Source: Rheum nobile
Taxonomy: Eukaryota > Streptophyta > Magnoliopsida > Caryophyllales > Polygonaceae
Direction: 5' to 3'
Length of the DNA: 64,000 nucleotides
Assembly: GCA_027886185.1 (NCBI GenBank)
Contig: WOAB01000040.1
Coordinates: 7,502,001-7,566,000, forward strand
Positions 1-9,726 of this stretch are shown here, piece after piece (the stretch's first letter is position 1; each line of letters begins with the position of its first letter). The notes beneath the pieces were generated by a model. It saw nothing but the letters and a program-made list of their open reading frames with translations. It had not been told where the DNA came from and made no database searches. The translations under genes and the position numbers were made by a program.

Positions 1-361
1 CCAAAAATATCCAGAATAGAACAAAATAATAATAAAAGAAACAAACAAATAACTTAAATAAGCAATCTTCAGACGGTAGATAATACATAAGACAACAAAT
101 TATATAAACTAGCAGAAAATTGCCAGAAATTAAAAAACAATACGAGGGTATTCAAGTTCAAGCTTTCTAATTCACAAATACATCAAAGTTCTTTGAAAAT
201 ACTCTGCAATATCTTATAGTTGAGCATTTAACAGAAACATTAATTGAACACAACAAAAAACTCCAAATGTCTACACACATCGATCCTTTATATTAAACAG
301 GAGAATAACAGGAACCAGAAATTCAAATCAATTTAGAGCAGGGAAAGAGGAAAACGCGTAC
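1..361 (-). other. Intron 1 of the RETICULATA-related gene
   Basis: AT-rich sequence following the GT donor at 361-360 on the minus strand. No further exon of the family could be recognised before the window edge, so the rest of the gene should lie to the left. Confidence 0.6.
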
Positions 362-901
362 TTTTGTGAAGACTCCGACACCACATTCCATGGCAACTTT
401 GGCCAGGAACAGATCATCGGCCAACAACCGCTCCCTGAATCCACCGAACTGAAGCAACCACCGGTAAAACGTCGACTTCTCCATCTCAACATACCTCGTC
501 ACAATCTCCACCGGAACCCTCCCAGACTGAACCGCCGCTGCAAAATCCTTCGGCAAGCTGTCCAACGACCGTCCGATCTGTGCTAGCGCCAACAAAGCCT
601 CCTCCTTTCTCCTACTATTACCTCCGTCACTGTCTCCATCACTATCTCCTCCACCGCCGCCGCCGCCACCGCTACCGCCCCCGAAATCATCGCCTCCTCC
701 GCCGGAAGCAAACGCCAGCAGCGGCGACTTAGATATGCGGTTAACCTTGGGGATGGCGGCGGTTAGGCGGGGGAATGCCGCGGTTCTACTAGATGCAGTG
801 TCGACGAAGTAGGTGAGGGCAAAAGGAGAGGTTTGATTGTGCCGGCGAAGGGAGAGATTGGTGAGATCAAAGGAGGGCGCGGAGGAAGCTGAGATCGCCA
901 T
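362..901 (-). CDS. RETICULATA-related protein, first exon (partial)
   Basis: Exon 1 of a chloroplast envelope protein of the RETICULATA/LCD1 family (DUF3411), which affects leaf mesophyll and plastid development; the biochemical role is not known. The ATG at 901-899 opens 180 codons. Residues 1-60 are Ser/Thr/Arg-rich like a plastid transit peptide. A Gly/Asp low-complexity stretch follows at about 66-95. The conserved family block is at about 100-180, including the stretch WLLQFGGFRERLLADDLFLA. The frame continues past FTK only into intron sequence, and a GT donor lies at 361-360 (AAA|GTACGC), so the exon probably ends at 362. The remaining exons are outside the window. The mariner end lies only 168 bp upstream of the ATG, within the likely promoter. 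The family call is from remembered conservation and is fairly secure; activity is not proven. Confidence 0.85.
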
Positions 902-1069
902 TTTCGATTTGGTGTGAGTAACGAGTTGGGTTTTGTTTTTTCAGAGAGACGACCACGAAGCGATTCTCCCTCGGTTTCTCCTCCAAATATGACGTCGCCC
1001 CCCCCCCCCCCCCCCCCCCCCCCCCTTCCTACCGTCCACTCACGTGGCTACCACGCTTTCAATTTAGTA
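902..1069 (-). promoter_or_regulatory. Shortened 5' flank of the RETICULATA-related gene
   Basis: 168 bp between the start codon and the mariner terminus. It should hold the 5' UTR and core promoter, but no clear TATA box is visible. It contains a 28-base C run. Confidence 0.45.
998..1025. repeat. Poly-C tract, 28 bases
   Basis: An uninterrupted run of 28 C (G on the gene strand) about 100 bp upstream of the start codon. Homopolymers of this length are rare in plant genes and are also a typical place for sequencing-length errors. Confidence 0.9.
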
Positions 1070-1429
1070 CTCCCTCCGTCGTTCGTCCTGTTTTCATTTT
1101 GGGCGTTCTCTTTTGTTTGTCTTACTTTTCTTTTTTATCCATCTTTTCTTTTCAATATTACCATTATTCATTCCATCTTTTACACCATTTTATCCATCAT
1201 TCAAAAACATCCAATCATTCACATTCAATCATTATCACCTACCATCTCCATCCATCTCAAACTCCATTAATATCCACCATTTTTATCCATAACCTAAAAC
1301 TTAATAAACCATATTTCATTAACCTAATTAATCTAATTAATTAATTAAAGTAACAAAATTAACCAAACTACTCCTAAATCCATTAACTTAACCCAAATTA
1401 TATTTTTAACCAAACTAACCCAAACCCAT

Positions 1430-1808
1430 ATTTTAACCTAACCCAATATCCCTAACCCATATTAACCTACCCCTAATCTACCCATTTAACCCGGCCTAAT
1501 CTACCCAGCCCAATTAACTGAAACCCTAATCTATCCAGCCCAGCTCATTTCCCACCCTAACCCTAAATACCCTAATCTGAGCTCTCACCCCTCACTCTCT
1601 CGTCTCACTCTTCGCCGCTCTCTTCTCTTCTCCTCTCTCATTCTCTCTGAAATCCTAGATCTGAGCTCTCTCGTATGAGCTCTCTTCACCTCTAGTTCTC
1701 CTTTGTGCTCTCATCTGACCTCTCACTCTCCTTGAAGGTGCCTCTCCTTCTCTACTCTCTCGTCTGAGCTCTCTCTCTCGTCTGAGCTCTCTCTGAAACC
1801 CTAACTCA
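1430..1808 (+). promoter_or_regulatory. CCCTAA-rich and CT-rich leader before the extra mariner ORF
   Basis: Degenerate telomere-like CCCTAA motifs (telo-box-like ACCCTAACCCTAAA near 1555) run into a CT/GAGCTCTCT-rich stretch at 1590-1800. This composition is typical of plant core promoters and 5' UTRs. It sits directly ahead of the ORF at 2009. Confidence 0.4.
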
Positions 1809-2008
1809 TCAAAAATGATCTCGATCTGTTGCAGATTTGCTCGCCGGCGATTAATCTGCTCCGGCTGTCCCCAAAACACAGAAAAGGCTTGCTCCTCGCC
1901 TAGATCTACTCATATCTCCCAAAACCCGCCCAAAAAAACCCTAAATCTCAGAAATCGTTGCTTTGAAAACCCCGGTCCCCTGGGTTCCCTTCTCTGTTTG
2001 CATAAAAA

Positions 2009-2311
2009 ATGGGTGATTCGGACCTATTTAAGTCTGATGGGTCCTGGACTTCTGATGCATTTTTTATTGCTTGCTCTCAAGCTCCACAGTGCGAGTGGGA
2101 TGTCGATTGTGTTGGGGATCACAGCTTCACTCCTGTTGGCTCAGAGGAAACTGTGGAGGGGAAGCTGCGAGAAGATCCCCCAGAGATCGTTGAGCTCCCT
2201 GCTACTCCTGAGTTCGTTGAGCTCTTTCCTACCCCTGAGATCGTCGTCCTTCCTGATTCCCCTGAGATTATCTTCATCCCTGATTCCTCTGACGATGAAG
2301 TTGCGAGATGA
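2009..2311 (+). CDS. Hypothetical protein with SUMO-interaction-like repeats, inside the mariner
   Basis: Unrecognised 100-residue ORF starting at ATG 2009 and closed by TGA at 2309-2311. Residues 1-55 have no motif known to me. Residues about 58-93 are four exact 9-residue repeats of pattern PE-[IF]-[VI]-x-[LI]-x-x-[TS] (PEIVELPAT, PEFVELFPT, PEIVVLPDS, PEIIFIPDS), followed by SDDE. A hydrophobic Ile/Val core next to acidic and serine residues resembles SUMO-interaction motifs, but this is inference only. The ORF lies opposite to the transposase and follows a UTR-like leader, so it may be a captured host gene exon or a second element gene. Plant mariners are normally single-gene. Whether it is transcribed cannot be seen. 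Confidence 0.45.
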   Translation: MGDSDLFKSDGSWTSDAFFIACSQAPQCEWDVDCVGDHSFTPVGSEETVEGKLREDPPEIVELPATPEFVELFPTPEIVVLPDSPEIIFIPDSSDDEVAR

Positions 2312-2630
2312 TACGTCCCCGGTTATGGTGATGTTGCCTCTAATTCTGATTTTTAGCTAAGTCTCACTCTTTTTTAGTTGTTTATGCATGGGTACTTTTG
2401 CTGAGATTATTGCTCTGAATTATGCATGTTGTTGAATGAGTTTGTTGTGTTGTTGACTGAGACATTGGTATTCTGTTTTGTTGTTGATGTTCTGATGACT
2501 AAGACATTGGTATTCTGTTTAAGTTGATTCTCTGTTTTGGTGTGTTGGTGTTATGTTTTGGTGTTGCTGTTCTGATGTTGGATTATGTTGTGTTGCCTCT
2601 GTGTTGTGATCGGTGATGATGCATGATAAC

Positions 2631-3195
2631 TGAGATGCAAAACCTTTATGTTCACTGGACTTCTGATGTGCCATGGCAACACTGTGTCACATGTAATTGA
2701 TTGATGCTTATGTGTATGTTAAGGTACTGTGATTGGTATTGTATCTATGAGGGTTATGGGGACATCCGAGATTATTTATGCATTTCAATGATGAAGTCTT
2801 GAAACTGAGATGCAATACCTTTAATGTCACTGCCTTAATGTGCCATAGGAACACTTTCACATGTGATTGACTGATGCCTATGTGTATGTTAAGGTCTTGT
2901 GATTGGTCTTGTGTCTATGATGGCTATGGGGACATCTGAGATTATTTATGCATTTCCCTTGTCTGTCCCGAAATGTTTGTCCTAAAGTTCTAAAAGCTCT
3001 TGTGATTGGTGGTGTTATTCTCCTTGAGTCTATCTATGATGAAGTCTTGAAACTGAGATGCATTCCTTGCATGTTCACTGTCTTAGTGTGCCATTGGAAC
3101 ACAGTCAAATGACTGATTGATGCTTATGTGTATGCTAAGGTATTGTGAATGGGTTTGTGTCTATGATGATATTAGGGACATCTGAGAAATGCATT
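2631..3195. repeat. Three subterminal direct repeats in the mariner
   Basis: Three units start at about 2631, 2806 and 3053, each opening CTGAGATGCA and containing the conserved core GATGCYTATGTGTATG. Unit 2 is longer because about 80 bp is inserted. That insert carries a copy (from about 2957) of the element's inner right-end sequence CTGTCCCGAAATGTTTGTCC. Confidence 0.75.
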
Positions 3196-3473
3196 GTCAT
3201 TGTTGTGCCATTATTTGTGCTTGTTTACAAAATTACAAAAGTTCTTGCTCTATACACAAAATGTTCAATCTTTGTCATATATTGCTAAATAAAATGACTG
3301 TCTTCAAGTGCTTCTTCAGTGTCTTGATCTTCAACTTATGTTGTCCATTGTTGACTCTGTTGACCTGCTATTGATGTTTCTGCTTGATCTGCTTGTTGTG
3401 CACCCCCATGCACTATGTCCCATGCTTCTATGATAGCCCATATAGGTGCCTTGATCTCTCTTGGTAGATTTCC

Positions 3474-4895
3474 TTAAGCCATTAATTTCTTCTTGTTTAC
3501 ATGTGGCAAATCATACTCATTGCCTCCCTTGCATTTAAGTATTTCATTCATAACAAATTGTAGTGGCATCCACACATCTCTTAGAGTTGTAGGGGCCAAT
3601 TCAAAAAATACTTCATGCACTGCTTCTATTATATGATCAATACTTTTTGGCATCTTCTTGTGCATGAGTGACTGAATGCTTCTGAAAAATCCTAGATCTA
3701 AGATGTTTACATCTGGACTATTAGCTAGATGTTGTATTAAGATGAAAGTGAATCCATCCTGAATGTATACCTGTTGCCATTCTGGATCTCTTTGAGTTAT
3801 ATGGACCTTTGCATTGTCTTGTTGTATGAATATAACTCTTTGAGCTCCATCTTGTGGCCACTTTGCCTTGATTGCTGGAATGATTTGGTTTATCAATATG
3901 TTTCTTGTCACTTGCTTGTTGACTGATTCAACTAGCTTTGTAACTAGTGTCCACTTCTCTCTGTTTTTGGATGACCTTTTTGTTGCTTGTTGATATGTGA
4001 ATGGAAAGATTCCTATCTTCCCATCAAAAATGCACTGTCCCTCTGCATCAAATCTAGGCCTTGCTACAACTGCAGTGAACATAACTTTGGGAATGAATTT
4101 AGATGAATTTGCAGCTCTGTACTTGCCCCTTTCATTCTGTGCTAGATATACTCTCTGTGATTTCTTTGATAGAAAAAACCACTTCTCATCCAAGTGTACA
4201 AAATCAAACATTGGATAATACACTGATTTTTCTTCTACTGTATCCCCACAAAGTAACTTCAGTACCCAATCCAACCTAGCCTTCTTATGTCCCTCACTCA
4301 AACCAGGATGGATTGGATTTGTATGTGGCTTTATTGTACCTTGCTTGACCATCCTATGCACTTTGGTCTTTGAAAGACTAAGCTTGCTAGCTAAGTCTCT
4401 AATGCATGACCTGTCTCACATGCCCAGTGCTGTGATTGAATCCATCTCTACTTGAATTCTTTTTCTACCACAATTGTGATATTTTGTGCTTAGATTGTAC
4501 CTCTGTTGTGCATTATGTTGCTTCTTTGTTGTGTTCCAAAGTCTGCCTATGCACCTTGTTGACATTTTGAACTCTTCTGCAGCTTTCTTTATTGCACCAT
4601 GTGGTAATTGTCCCTCTCTAGATATTGCTAGCAGAGCATTCAATATGTGCATTTTTTGATCACTGTTGAGCCTGGTATTATGTGTTGGCTGATGATGTTG
4701 TGTTGCCTCTGTGTTGTGCTCTGCTTCTGATGACTGTCCCTCTTCATCTCTTGGTTCCTGGTTGAGATCAAAGCTATGTTCACTATCTTGTTCCATGTCC
4801 CCTGATGATTGTCCCTCTTCGAACTCTTCTCCATCATAAATGTACTGTTCATCTGGAAGTGGAGCTTCATTTAAGTCCCATAAAGCTGAGGCCAT
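3474..4895 (-). pseudogene. Mariner-like transposase, one in-frame stop
   Basis: Tc1/mariner transposase of the plant type, which cuts and pastes the element at TA sites. The frame runs from ATG 4895 for 474 codons including the stop. It has an acidic N-terminus, a helix-turn-helix region around codons 75-180, and a DDE core. Core residues are D at about codon 236 (VHLDEKWFF), D at about 360 (IQQDNAKVH) and D at about 400 (SPDVNILDLGFF). Exactly 39 residues separate the last two, giving the DD39D signature of plant mariners. One TGA at 4416-4418 interrupts the otherwise continuous frame between the DNA-binding and catalytic parts. No frameshift was seen. The single lesion suggests recent loss of function. 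Confidence 0.9.
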
Positions 4896-5307
4896 GACAC
4901 CACCAGGCTGTGATGCAGAGATTGTATTATGTCCTTAATTTCTCTCTGTGATTTACTGAAGCTTTGAATGTAAATTCTGTAAATTTAGATGAGAATGCTG
5001 TAATCCCCTTTTAGGTACTGTTTAGGGGCAATTTTGTCAGGGCAATTATGCCCTAAGTCCCCTTTTGTTTAGGGCAATTGTGTCCCCAAAATTTGTAAGT
5101 GATCTGTGTGCCCCTAAAATCAGCATTTCATTGGCTGAAATTTCATCTGTGGTAAATAACCACAGATTGCACTGTAGCAGGTCATGTCCCCTTCTGCCTT
5201 AATGTTAATTTTCACTGTAGCAGGTCATGTCCCCAATTGTACTTTGTTAATTTTCTTAATCCAAGAGATTTTTGTACTTTAGGACAAACATTTCGGGACA
5301 GAGGGAG

Positions 5308-5521
5308 TAATAATTAAAATTCATCAATTTTATTTTTCATTTTCTAGAAGGGAGGAAAAAAAGACACAGTAGCAGAAGAGGATATTTCAACGCTCTCCTA
5401 CCCACCCACCACCATCTTCATCCTCAATCTCTGCAACTCCCAACTCCAAATCATGGGATTCCTCTGAATCCCACCCCAGAAGAGACGAAATCGATTGATT
5501 GATCGAGAGAGAGAGAGAGAT
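5308..5521 (+). promoter_or_regulatory. Remaining 5' flank of the GlcAT14-like gene
   Basis: 214 bp between the mariner terminus and the ATG of the exon remnant. It contains a pyrimidine-rich UTR-like stretch and a (GA)n run ending at 5520. Removing the mariner would put the two divergent start codons only about 0.38 kb apart, the size of a shared bidirectional promoter. Confidence 0.45.
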
Positions 5522-5771
5522 ATGAAGAAGCTTCGGAACTACTATGCGACTTTCCGGCACCCTAATTTCGCCATGGAAAGGCGGTGGATTTTCCCGCTCG
5601 CAATCGGCTCCCTCTTCCTCCTCTTCCTCACAACCCTAACTTTCCCACCCGGCTCCCCGATCCTCTCTCTCCTTCTACCGCTCCTACACCGCTGCCGCCT
5701 CCGTGTTCGTCGAATCGAAAAAAGACAGCAGCGAAGGAGAAATTGGAGCCGAAAGCGGCGGAGGCGGAGGG
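5522..5771 (+). pseudogene. GlcAT14-like glycosyltransferase, exon 1 remnant (5' part)
   Basis: N-terminus of a type II Golgi membrane glycosyltransferase of family GT14 (beta-glucuronosyltransferase type, arabinogalactan-protein glycosylation). The ATG at 5522 opens MKKLRNYY, and the block RRWIFPLAIGSLFLLFLTTL is the single signal-anchor helix. The family-like continuation FYRSYTAAASVFVESK is in another frame, so one extra base (or two lost) lies in the CT run at 5662-5672. The exon is then cut at 5771 by element A. The GT14 catalytic domain was not found anywhere in the window. The gene is therefore dead at least twice over. Confidence 0.75.
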
Positions 5772-6108
5772 TGATAGGTGTCATTTCATGCACCTTAACT
5801 AGCAATAATTAGCATTATTTAGAGGAGTTTAGGATGAGATTTGTGGCTAAGTCTGTAATCCAGAAGTTGTGGAGAAAAATGAAGAAATCATGGGATTTAT
5901 AGAGGTTTGAAGTGTATTGAAGAGTAGAAGAACAATGTCCTGAATTCAAATGGTTCGTTCTCTCTACTCAGATGTCCAAATGAAGTGATTCCAATTCGAA
6001 GAGTTAGATCTTGAAGTCTACTACAAGTCCTCAAAATATGAGCGCAATCCGAGTTGGGAATCAAAAGTTATGGTGTTTATACTAAAGTGTCGCAAAAGCT
6101 GAAAAAGG

Positions 6109-6251
6109 CACCGCCGCCCCGCGGTGGAACTCACCGCCCCGCGGTGTAACTTGACGCCCCGCGCCAGAAGCCACCGCAACCCGGCGGTGGATCTCAGAGA
6201 AGGCAACTAGAAAACTGACGCTCCGTGGTGGGCACGTCACGCCTCGCGGCC
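6109..6251 (+). repeat. GC-palindrome cluster in U3 of element A (5' LTR)
   Basis: Repeated variants of CACCGCCCCGCGGTG and CCGCRACCCGGCGG in otherwise AT-rich DNA, ending about 100 bp upstream of the TATA-like box. Confidence 0.85.
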
Positions 6252-6350
6252 AGCAGAAGATTTTATTTCCTTTATTGCATTTCAGACTTTCTTATTTCTA
6301 TTATTTTATTTCCTTTGTTATTTCCATTAGGTTAACTTATTTCCTAAACC

Positions 6351-6357
6351 TATTTAA
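6351..6357 (+). promoter_or_regulatory. TATA-like box, element A 5' LTR
   Basis: TATTTAA in the context CCTATTTAAGAC. The 3' LTR keeps it at 10983-10989 and element C at 59418-59424, with surrounding sequence also conserved. Confidence 0.55.
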
Positions 6358-7257
6358 GACCTCTTTCTAGGTCTTGAGTGGGCAGTCATGCCCCAGAGGC
6401 AGACACTTTTACATTACGCAGGTTACTTTTCTATTAGGTTTTCATTCTCGTTTGAATGAAGAATTAACTTCCCTTTGTTCTACTAGACGATTGAAGCAAT
6501 ACAGTTGATGTGTTTGTGAGATTTCTATTCCTTGTTCTTATCCTTATAAGTGTTGGTTTGATTCTCTTGGTTATATTGAATATTGATTTCTTGTTGTTCT
6601 TCTTAGTCTGATCAACTAGGTTGAATACTTTTTATCAATTGCTAGGATTGCATATAGGGGTTCCGAGTGCATATCTAGTAGCAAACACAATTGTGCGTAT
6701 AGGGGTTCCGAGCGTACAATTATGAGTGAGAATCAGTTGCATGCGAGTATTAATAAGTCTTTCTATTTGCATGTATCCTATATCCTTGTGTGTATTGCTA
6801 TTGCTTTGTTGGTGGTAAAGTATACCGACAATTGTGAGAATCGGTGGTATTTTACCATTGGCATAGTGATAAGTCTATCGACAACTGTGAGAATCGATAG
6901 TACTTAAGATCAGGGTGGGAACAACTATAAGGATAGTAAAAGAACTTGGATTAAATAGATTTTTGTGATCAAATTATATCTGTGTATTGTGGATCTCGCT
7001 CTAGTAGGACTATTTTCCCCATTATATTTTCTCAACTCAACCAAACTTGTTTGCTTTACTTGCTTTGCTTTCTCGTGATAACTAAACCCCCTTGCTTGTT
7101 ACTTGTCATTCACAATTGCATACTGCATCAGATCTTCCCTGTGGGTTCGACCCTTGCTTGCTTACTATACATCTGTTTAGTAGGTCTGTTAGGACTATTT
7201 ACTTTGATAAGGCTAATCAACGATACTTGCATTGCGCACTTTTAGCCCCGTCAAATT

Positions 7258-7275
7258 TGGCGCCGTTGCCGGGGA
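7258..7275 (+). other. Primer binding site, tRNA-Asp type (element A)
   Basis: TGGCGCCGTTGCCGGGGA, complementary to the 3' end of plant tRNA-Asp, four bases after the LTR. This primer is used by Athila/Tat-lineage elements. Confidence 0.85.
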
Positions 7276-7329
7276 AGATTTTTGTTTTGTTGTGTGCTTT
7301 TGTGATTGACTGCGGTGTGGATCTATCTT

Positions 7330-9035
7330 ACGGTCCGCACCTTGCTACTGATTCGCTACTTGTTGAAGTTGATACAGAGACAGGTACGAATGGCTTAGAC
7401 ACTCCGACAGCTGACTGGGCCAGATTTTATACAGCAGCCATTGGCTGTAATCATTCCACCCCTTGCGGATGGTGTGACATTTGAGCTCAGAACATGAGTG
7501 ATACGGTTGCTCCCGAGATACCATGGACGATGTGGAGAGGACCCCATCCTACACTTGGGTAAATTCCACAACGTCATCATGAGCATTAAACCAGCCAACG
7601 TCACTGAGGATCAGATTAAAATGAGAGCCTTCGGGATCACTCTTAAAGACGATGCTGAGGACTGGTACTATCATCTGCCTGGCGGAAGCATATATTCATG
7701 GGCTGAGCTACATAAGGCTTTCCTCACACAATATTTCCCAACCAGGATGGTGAACGCTTTGAAAAGGGAAATTGCCAGTATTGAACAAGGAGAGGAGGAG
7801 ATCCTTTATGACTATTGTGAGCGGTTCAAACGACTTTGCTCTAGTTGCCCGTTCCATGGTTTTGACAAGAAAGCTCTAGTACTCTATGTTTACAGTGGGC
7901 TGCTGGATGATGAAAGAAGAATCATAGATGCTACGTGTGGTGGTAGTATCTTGAATATGACCCCTGATGCAGCCATGACTAGACTTCATGATATGGCTGA
8001 GAGCACAAGAGATTTCGATGAAGCCCCAAAGACCAGAGGAGTTAATGCTGTCAATTCCAATGATGCACATTTATTGCAAGAAATTACTTCATTGAAAGAC
8101 ATTATTGCGAAGACGGGTAAACAAGAAGCACCTCAACCCCACTTTGATGAGCTACCAGTAGCTTCCCAAGCTAGTAGCTCCCCTTCAACTGAAGACTTGA
8201 TCAAGGCCTTAACAATGCACCTCATAACTCATGTGCAAACAACTGAGGAAAGCATCAAGAGCATGAAGGAGACAATGGGTCAGTTAACAGATGTGGTCAC
8301 TAGGTTGGACAAAAGGGCCGCACAAGAAAGTGTAAATGCTGTGACCCTCCGAAGTGGCAAGCAATTGCAAGTCGCTCCTACTGCTGAAAAGGACGACAGA
8401 GCTGAAATTGAAGATGGGCAAGTTCCACCGCCCCGCGGCGACACCCACCGCGACCCGGCTGAAGCTCTCAGTTGTCCTGAGTCAACAATGCCGCCCCGCG
8501 TCCAAGAGCACCGCCCCGCGGTGAATGCCCAGATTTGGATATTGATCACGACGAAGAAGCGGACCCCTTTGTTCGTCCAATTTTTTCTCCTCTTGGTTTT
8601 GAAAAGCTCACTGTCCCCTTTCCGACGGCACTAAAGGAGAGGATGATAATTGACGACAAGGATCTCTTCGACACCTCCAGTAGCTGCAAGGCAACCATCC
8701 CTTTGGCCCATTTGGCAAACAGCGCCCCGTGCTACACAGAACTTTTAAGGGCGCTGGGTAAGATCAAAAAGAAACCAAAGGGGAAGCACAAGAAGGAGGC
8801 CTTGATGCCAGTGGCTGATTTTTATACGCTGGATACGGGGCATGACATACATGCAGCCCTTGAGATGCTGGGTAGACAGTTTTTAAAGATGGCAAGTGCA
8901 TTCATGGATACGACGAGTGGTCCAGCCATCAACAATTGCACAAGCATGGGGGAACGAATCGACATGGAATATACAAAGAGACATCCCCCTGATATTGGTC
9001 TTAGGAGTTCAGTTGTTGTGAGCAGCCCAAGTTGA
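7330..9035 (+). pseudogene. Athila-like gag of element A, damaged
   Basis: Remnant of the capsid/nucleocapsid polyprotein that packages element RNA. Alignment by eye with the open gag of element C shows several lesions. The start codon position reads ACG (7330-7332) where C has ATG. A deletion removes much of the N-terminal region. A TGA lies at 7495-7497. The main frame then runs 7498-8634 with the gag core (blocks DQIKMRAFG, DWYYHLPGG, SSCPFHGF, CGGSILNMTPDAA). A frameshift follows near 8535-8630, and the tail reads in another frame to 9035 (block RPIFSPLGFEKL). The CCHC zinc knuckle of element C is missing. GC-palindrome repeats are embedded at 8426-8522. Confidence 0.85.
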
Positions 9036-9070
9036 GAATGAGTAAGATGTCAAGCCATGACAATAACTAA

Positions 9071-9093
9071 GGCGCTGTCCGGGAGGCAACCCG
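9071..9093 (+). promoter_or_regulatory. Conserved post-gag hairpin motif (element A)
   Basis: GGCGCTGTCCGGGAGGCAAC plus CCG, identical to element C at 63301-63323. CGGG and CCCG can pair around the loop AGGCAA. Such a block follows pol in Athila relatives; its role is unknown. Confidence 0.7.
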
Positions 9094-9369
9094 AGGTATG
9101 TTTTTCTTTTCTTGTTTTTCATTATTGGTTTTTTCATTTTTCTTTAGTGTGTTTTTGTTTTGTTTTTGTTTTTCTTTGTTTCCGACTAACCTGCAGGGAG
9201 GAGACCTATGCCTATTGAAGAAGGTGTTTCCACACCAATGTAAGTCTTTCCTGTCCCTGCACTAAGTCGCTCCCCGAAAAAAACCTTAAACGGGAAGGCA
9301 AAAAAAAAATAAAGGGCCCCCAAAACACCTTAAACGGGGAGTAAAAATTTGAAAGAAAAAAAAAAGTTT
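9094..9369 (+). other. T-rich tract with a 3' splice-site-like end, and shared non-coding block
   Basis: A long T-rich stretch, a CTAAC branch-like motif and CTGCAG (9191-9196) together look like an intron acceptor. At 9275-9350 there is a block around CACCTTAAACGGGGAGTAAA that recurs in element C at 63545-63590. Confidence 0.45.
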
Positions 9370-9726
9370 TACCGAGCTGTCCAGAGTCACCACGGAGAGG
9401 GCCGCATCATGTTGCTCACGGAGGAACACTTTCACCCCACATTTACTTGGCAACGATGATGGCCCTATATTCGACAGCTGAGGAGAAGGAACACTAGAGC
9501 CCCCATCAAGATCATATCTGGGCTCCACCATGTGTCCCTAGAAGGCCGTGCAACCCTACTATCATTGTTTTATCACTACTCACCAAACTGGTTCCCTTTT
9601 GATTGCACGGTAGGAGAAGATTATAGAGTTGATGAAGACACCCGCCCAACACCAGAGACCTGGGCATTTATTGAGAAGACCGCCAGCGACACCTACAGTG
9701 TCCAAACAGCTTGGCGACGTTTGTGA
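9370..9726 (+). pseudogene. Downstream ORF of element A, function unknown
   Basis: A frame of about 118 codons with one TGA near 9460, open for the last 64 codons (9532-9726, ending TAWRRL). It occupies the place where some Athila elements carry an env-like or accessory gene, but no signal peptide or membrane segment is visible and I do not recognise the protein. It could be chance coding potential. Confidence 0.3.

Larger units (their letters stand above)
1070..5307 (-). mobile_element. Mariner-like DNA transposon (plant DD39D type)
   Basis: The ends are CTCCCTCCGTC (1070-1080) and, inverted, CTCCCTCTGTC (5297-5307), matching at 10 of 11 positions. Both are flanked by TA, the mariner target duplication, at 1068-1069 and 5308-5309. 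This is the classic plant mariner/Stowaway terminus. The minus-strand transposase reads from the right end leftwards. The left half carries an extra plus-strand ORF and three subterminal repeats. A shorter element bounded by the internal terminus-like copy at about 2957 is an alternative reading. Non-autonomous now because of the in-frame stop. Confidence 0.7.
5772..7253 (+). repeat. Element A 5' LTR
   Basis: 1482 bp, TG...CA. A TATA-like TATTTAA is at 6351-6357, with a GC-palindrome cluster just upstream. The sequence matches 10404-11886 along its whole length. Confidence 0.93.

Noticed and set aside
914..1344. Plus-strand ORFs upstream of the RETICULATA-related gene
   Set aside because: They read through the poly-C tract and AT-rich mariner end; low complexity, no domain, shadow of non-coding DNA.
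1430..1580. Interstitial telomere
   Set aside because: CCCTAA motifs are few and degenerate, mixed with other words; better explained as promoter telo-box-like sequence.
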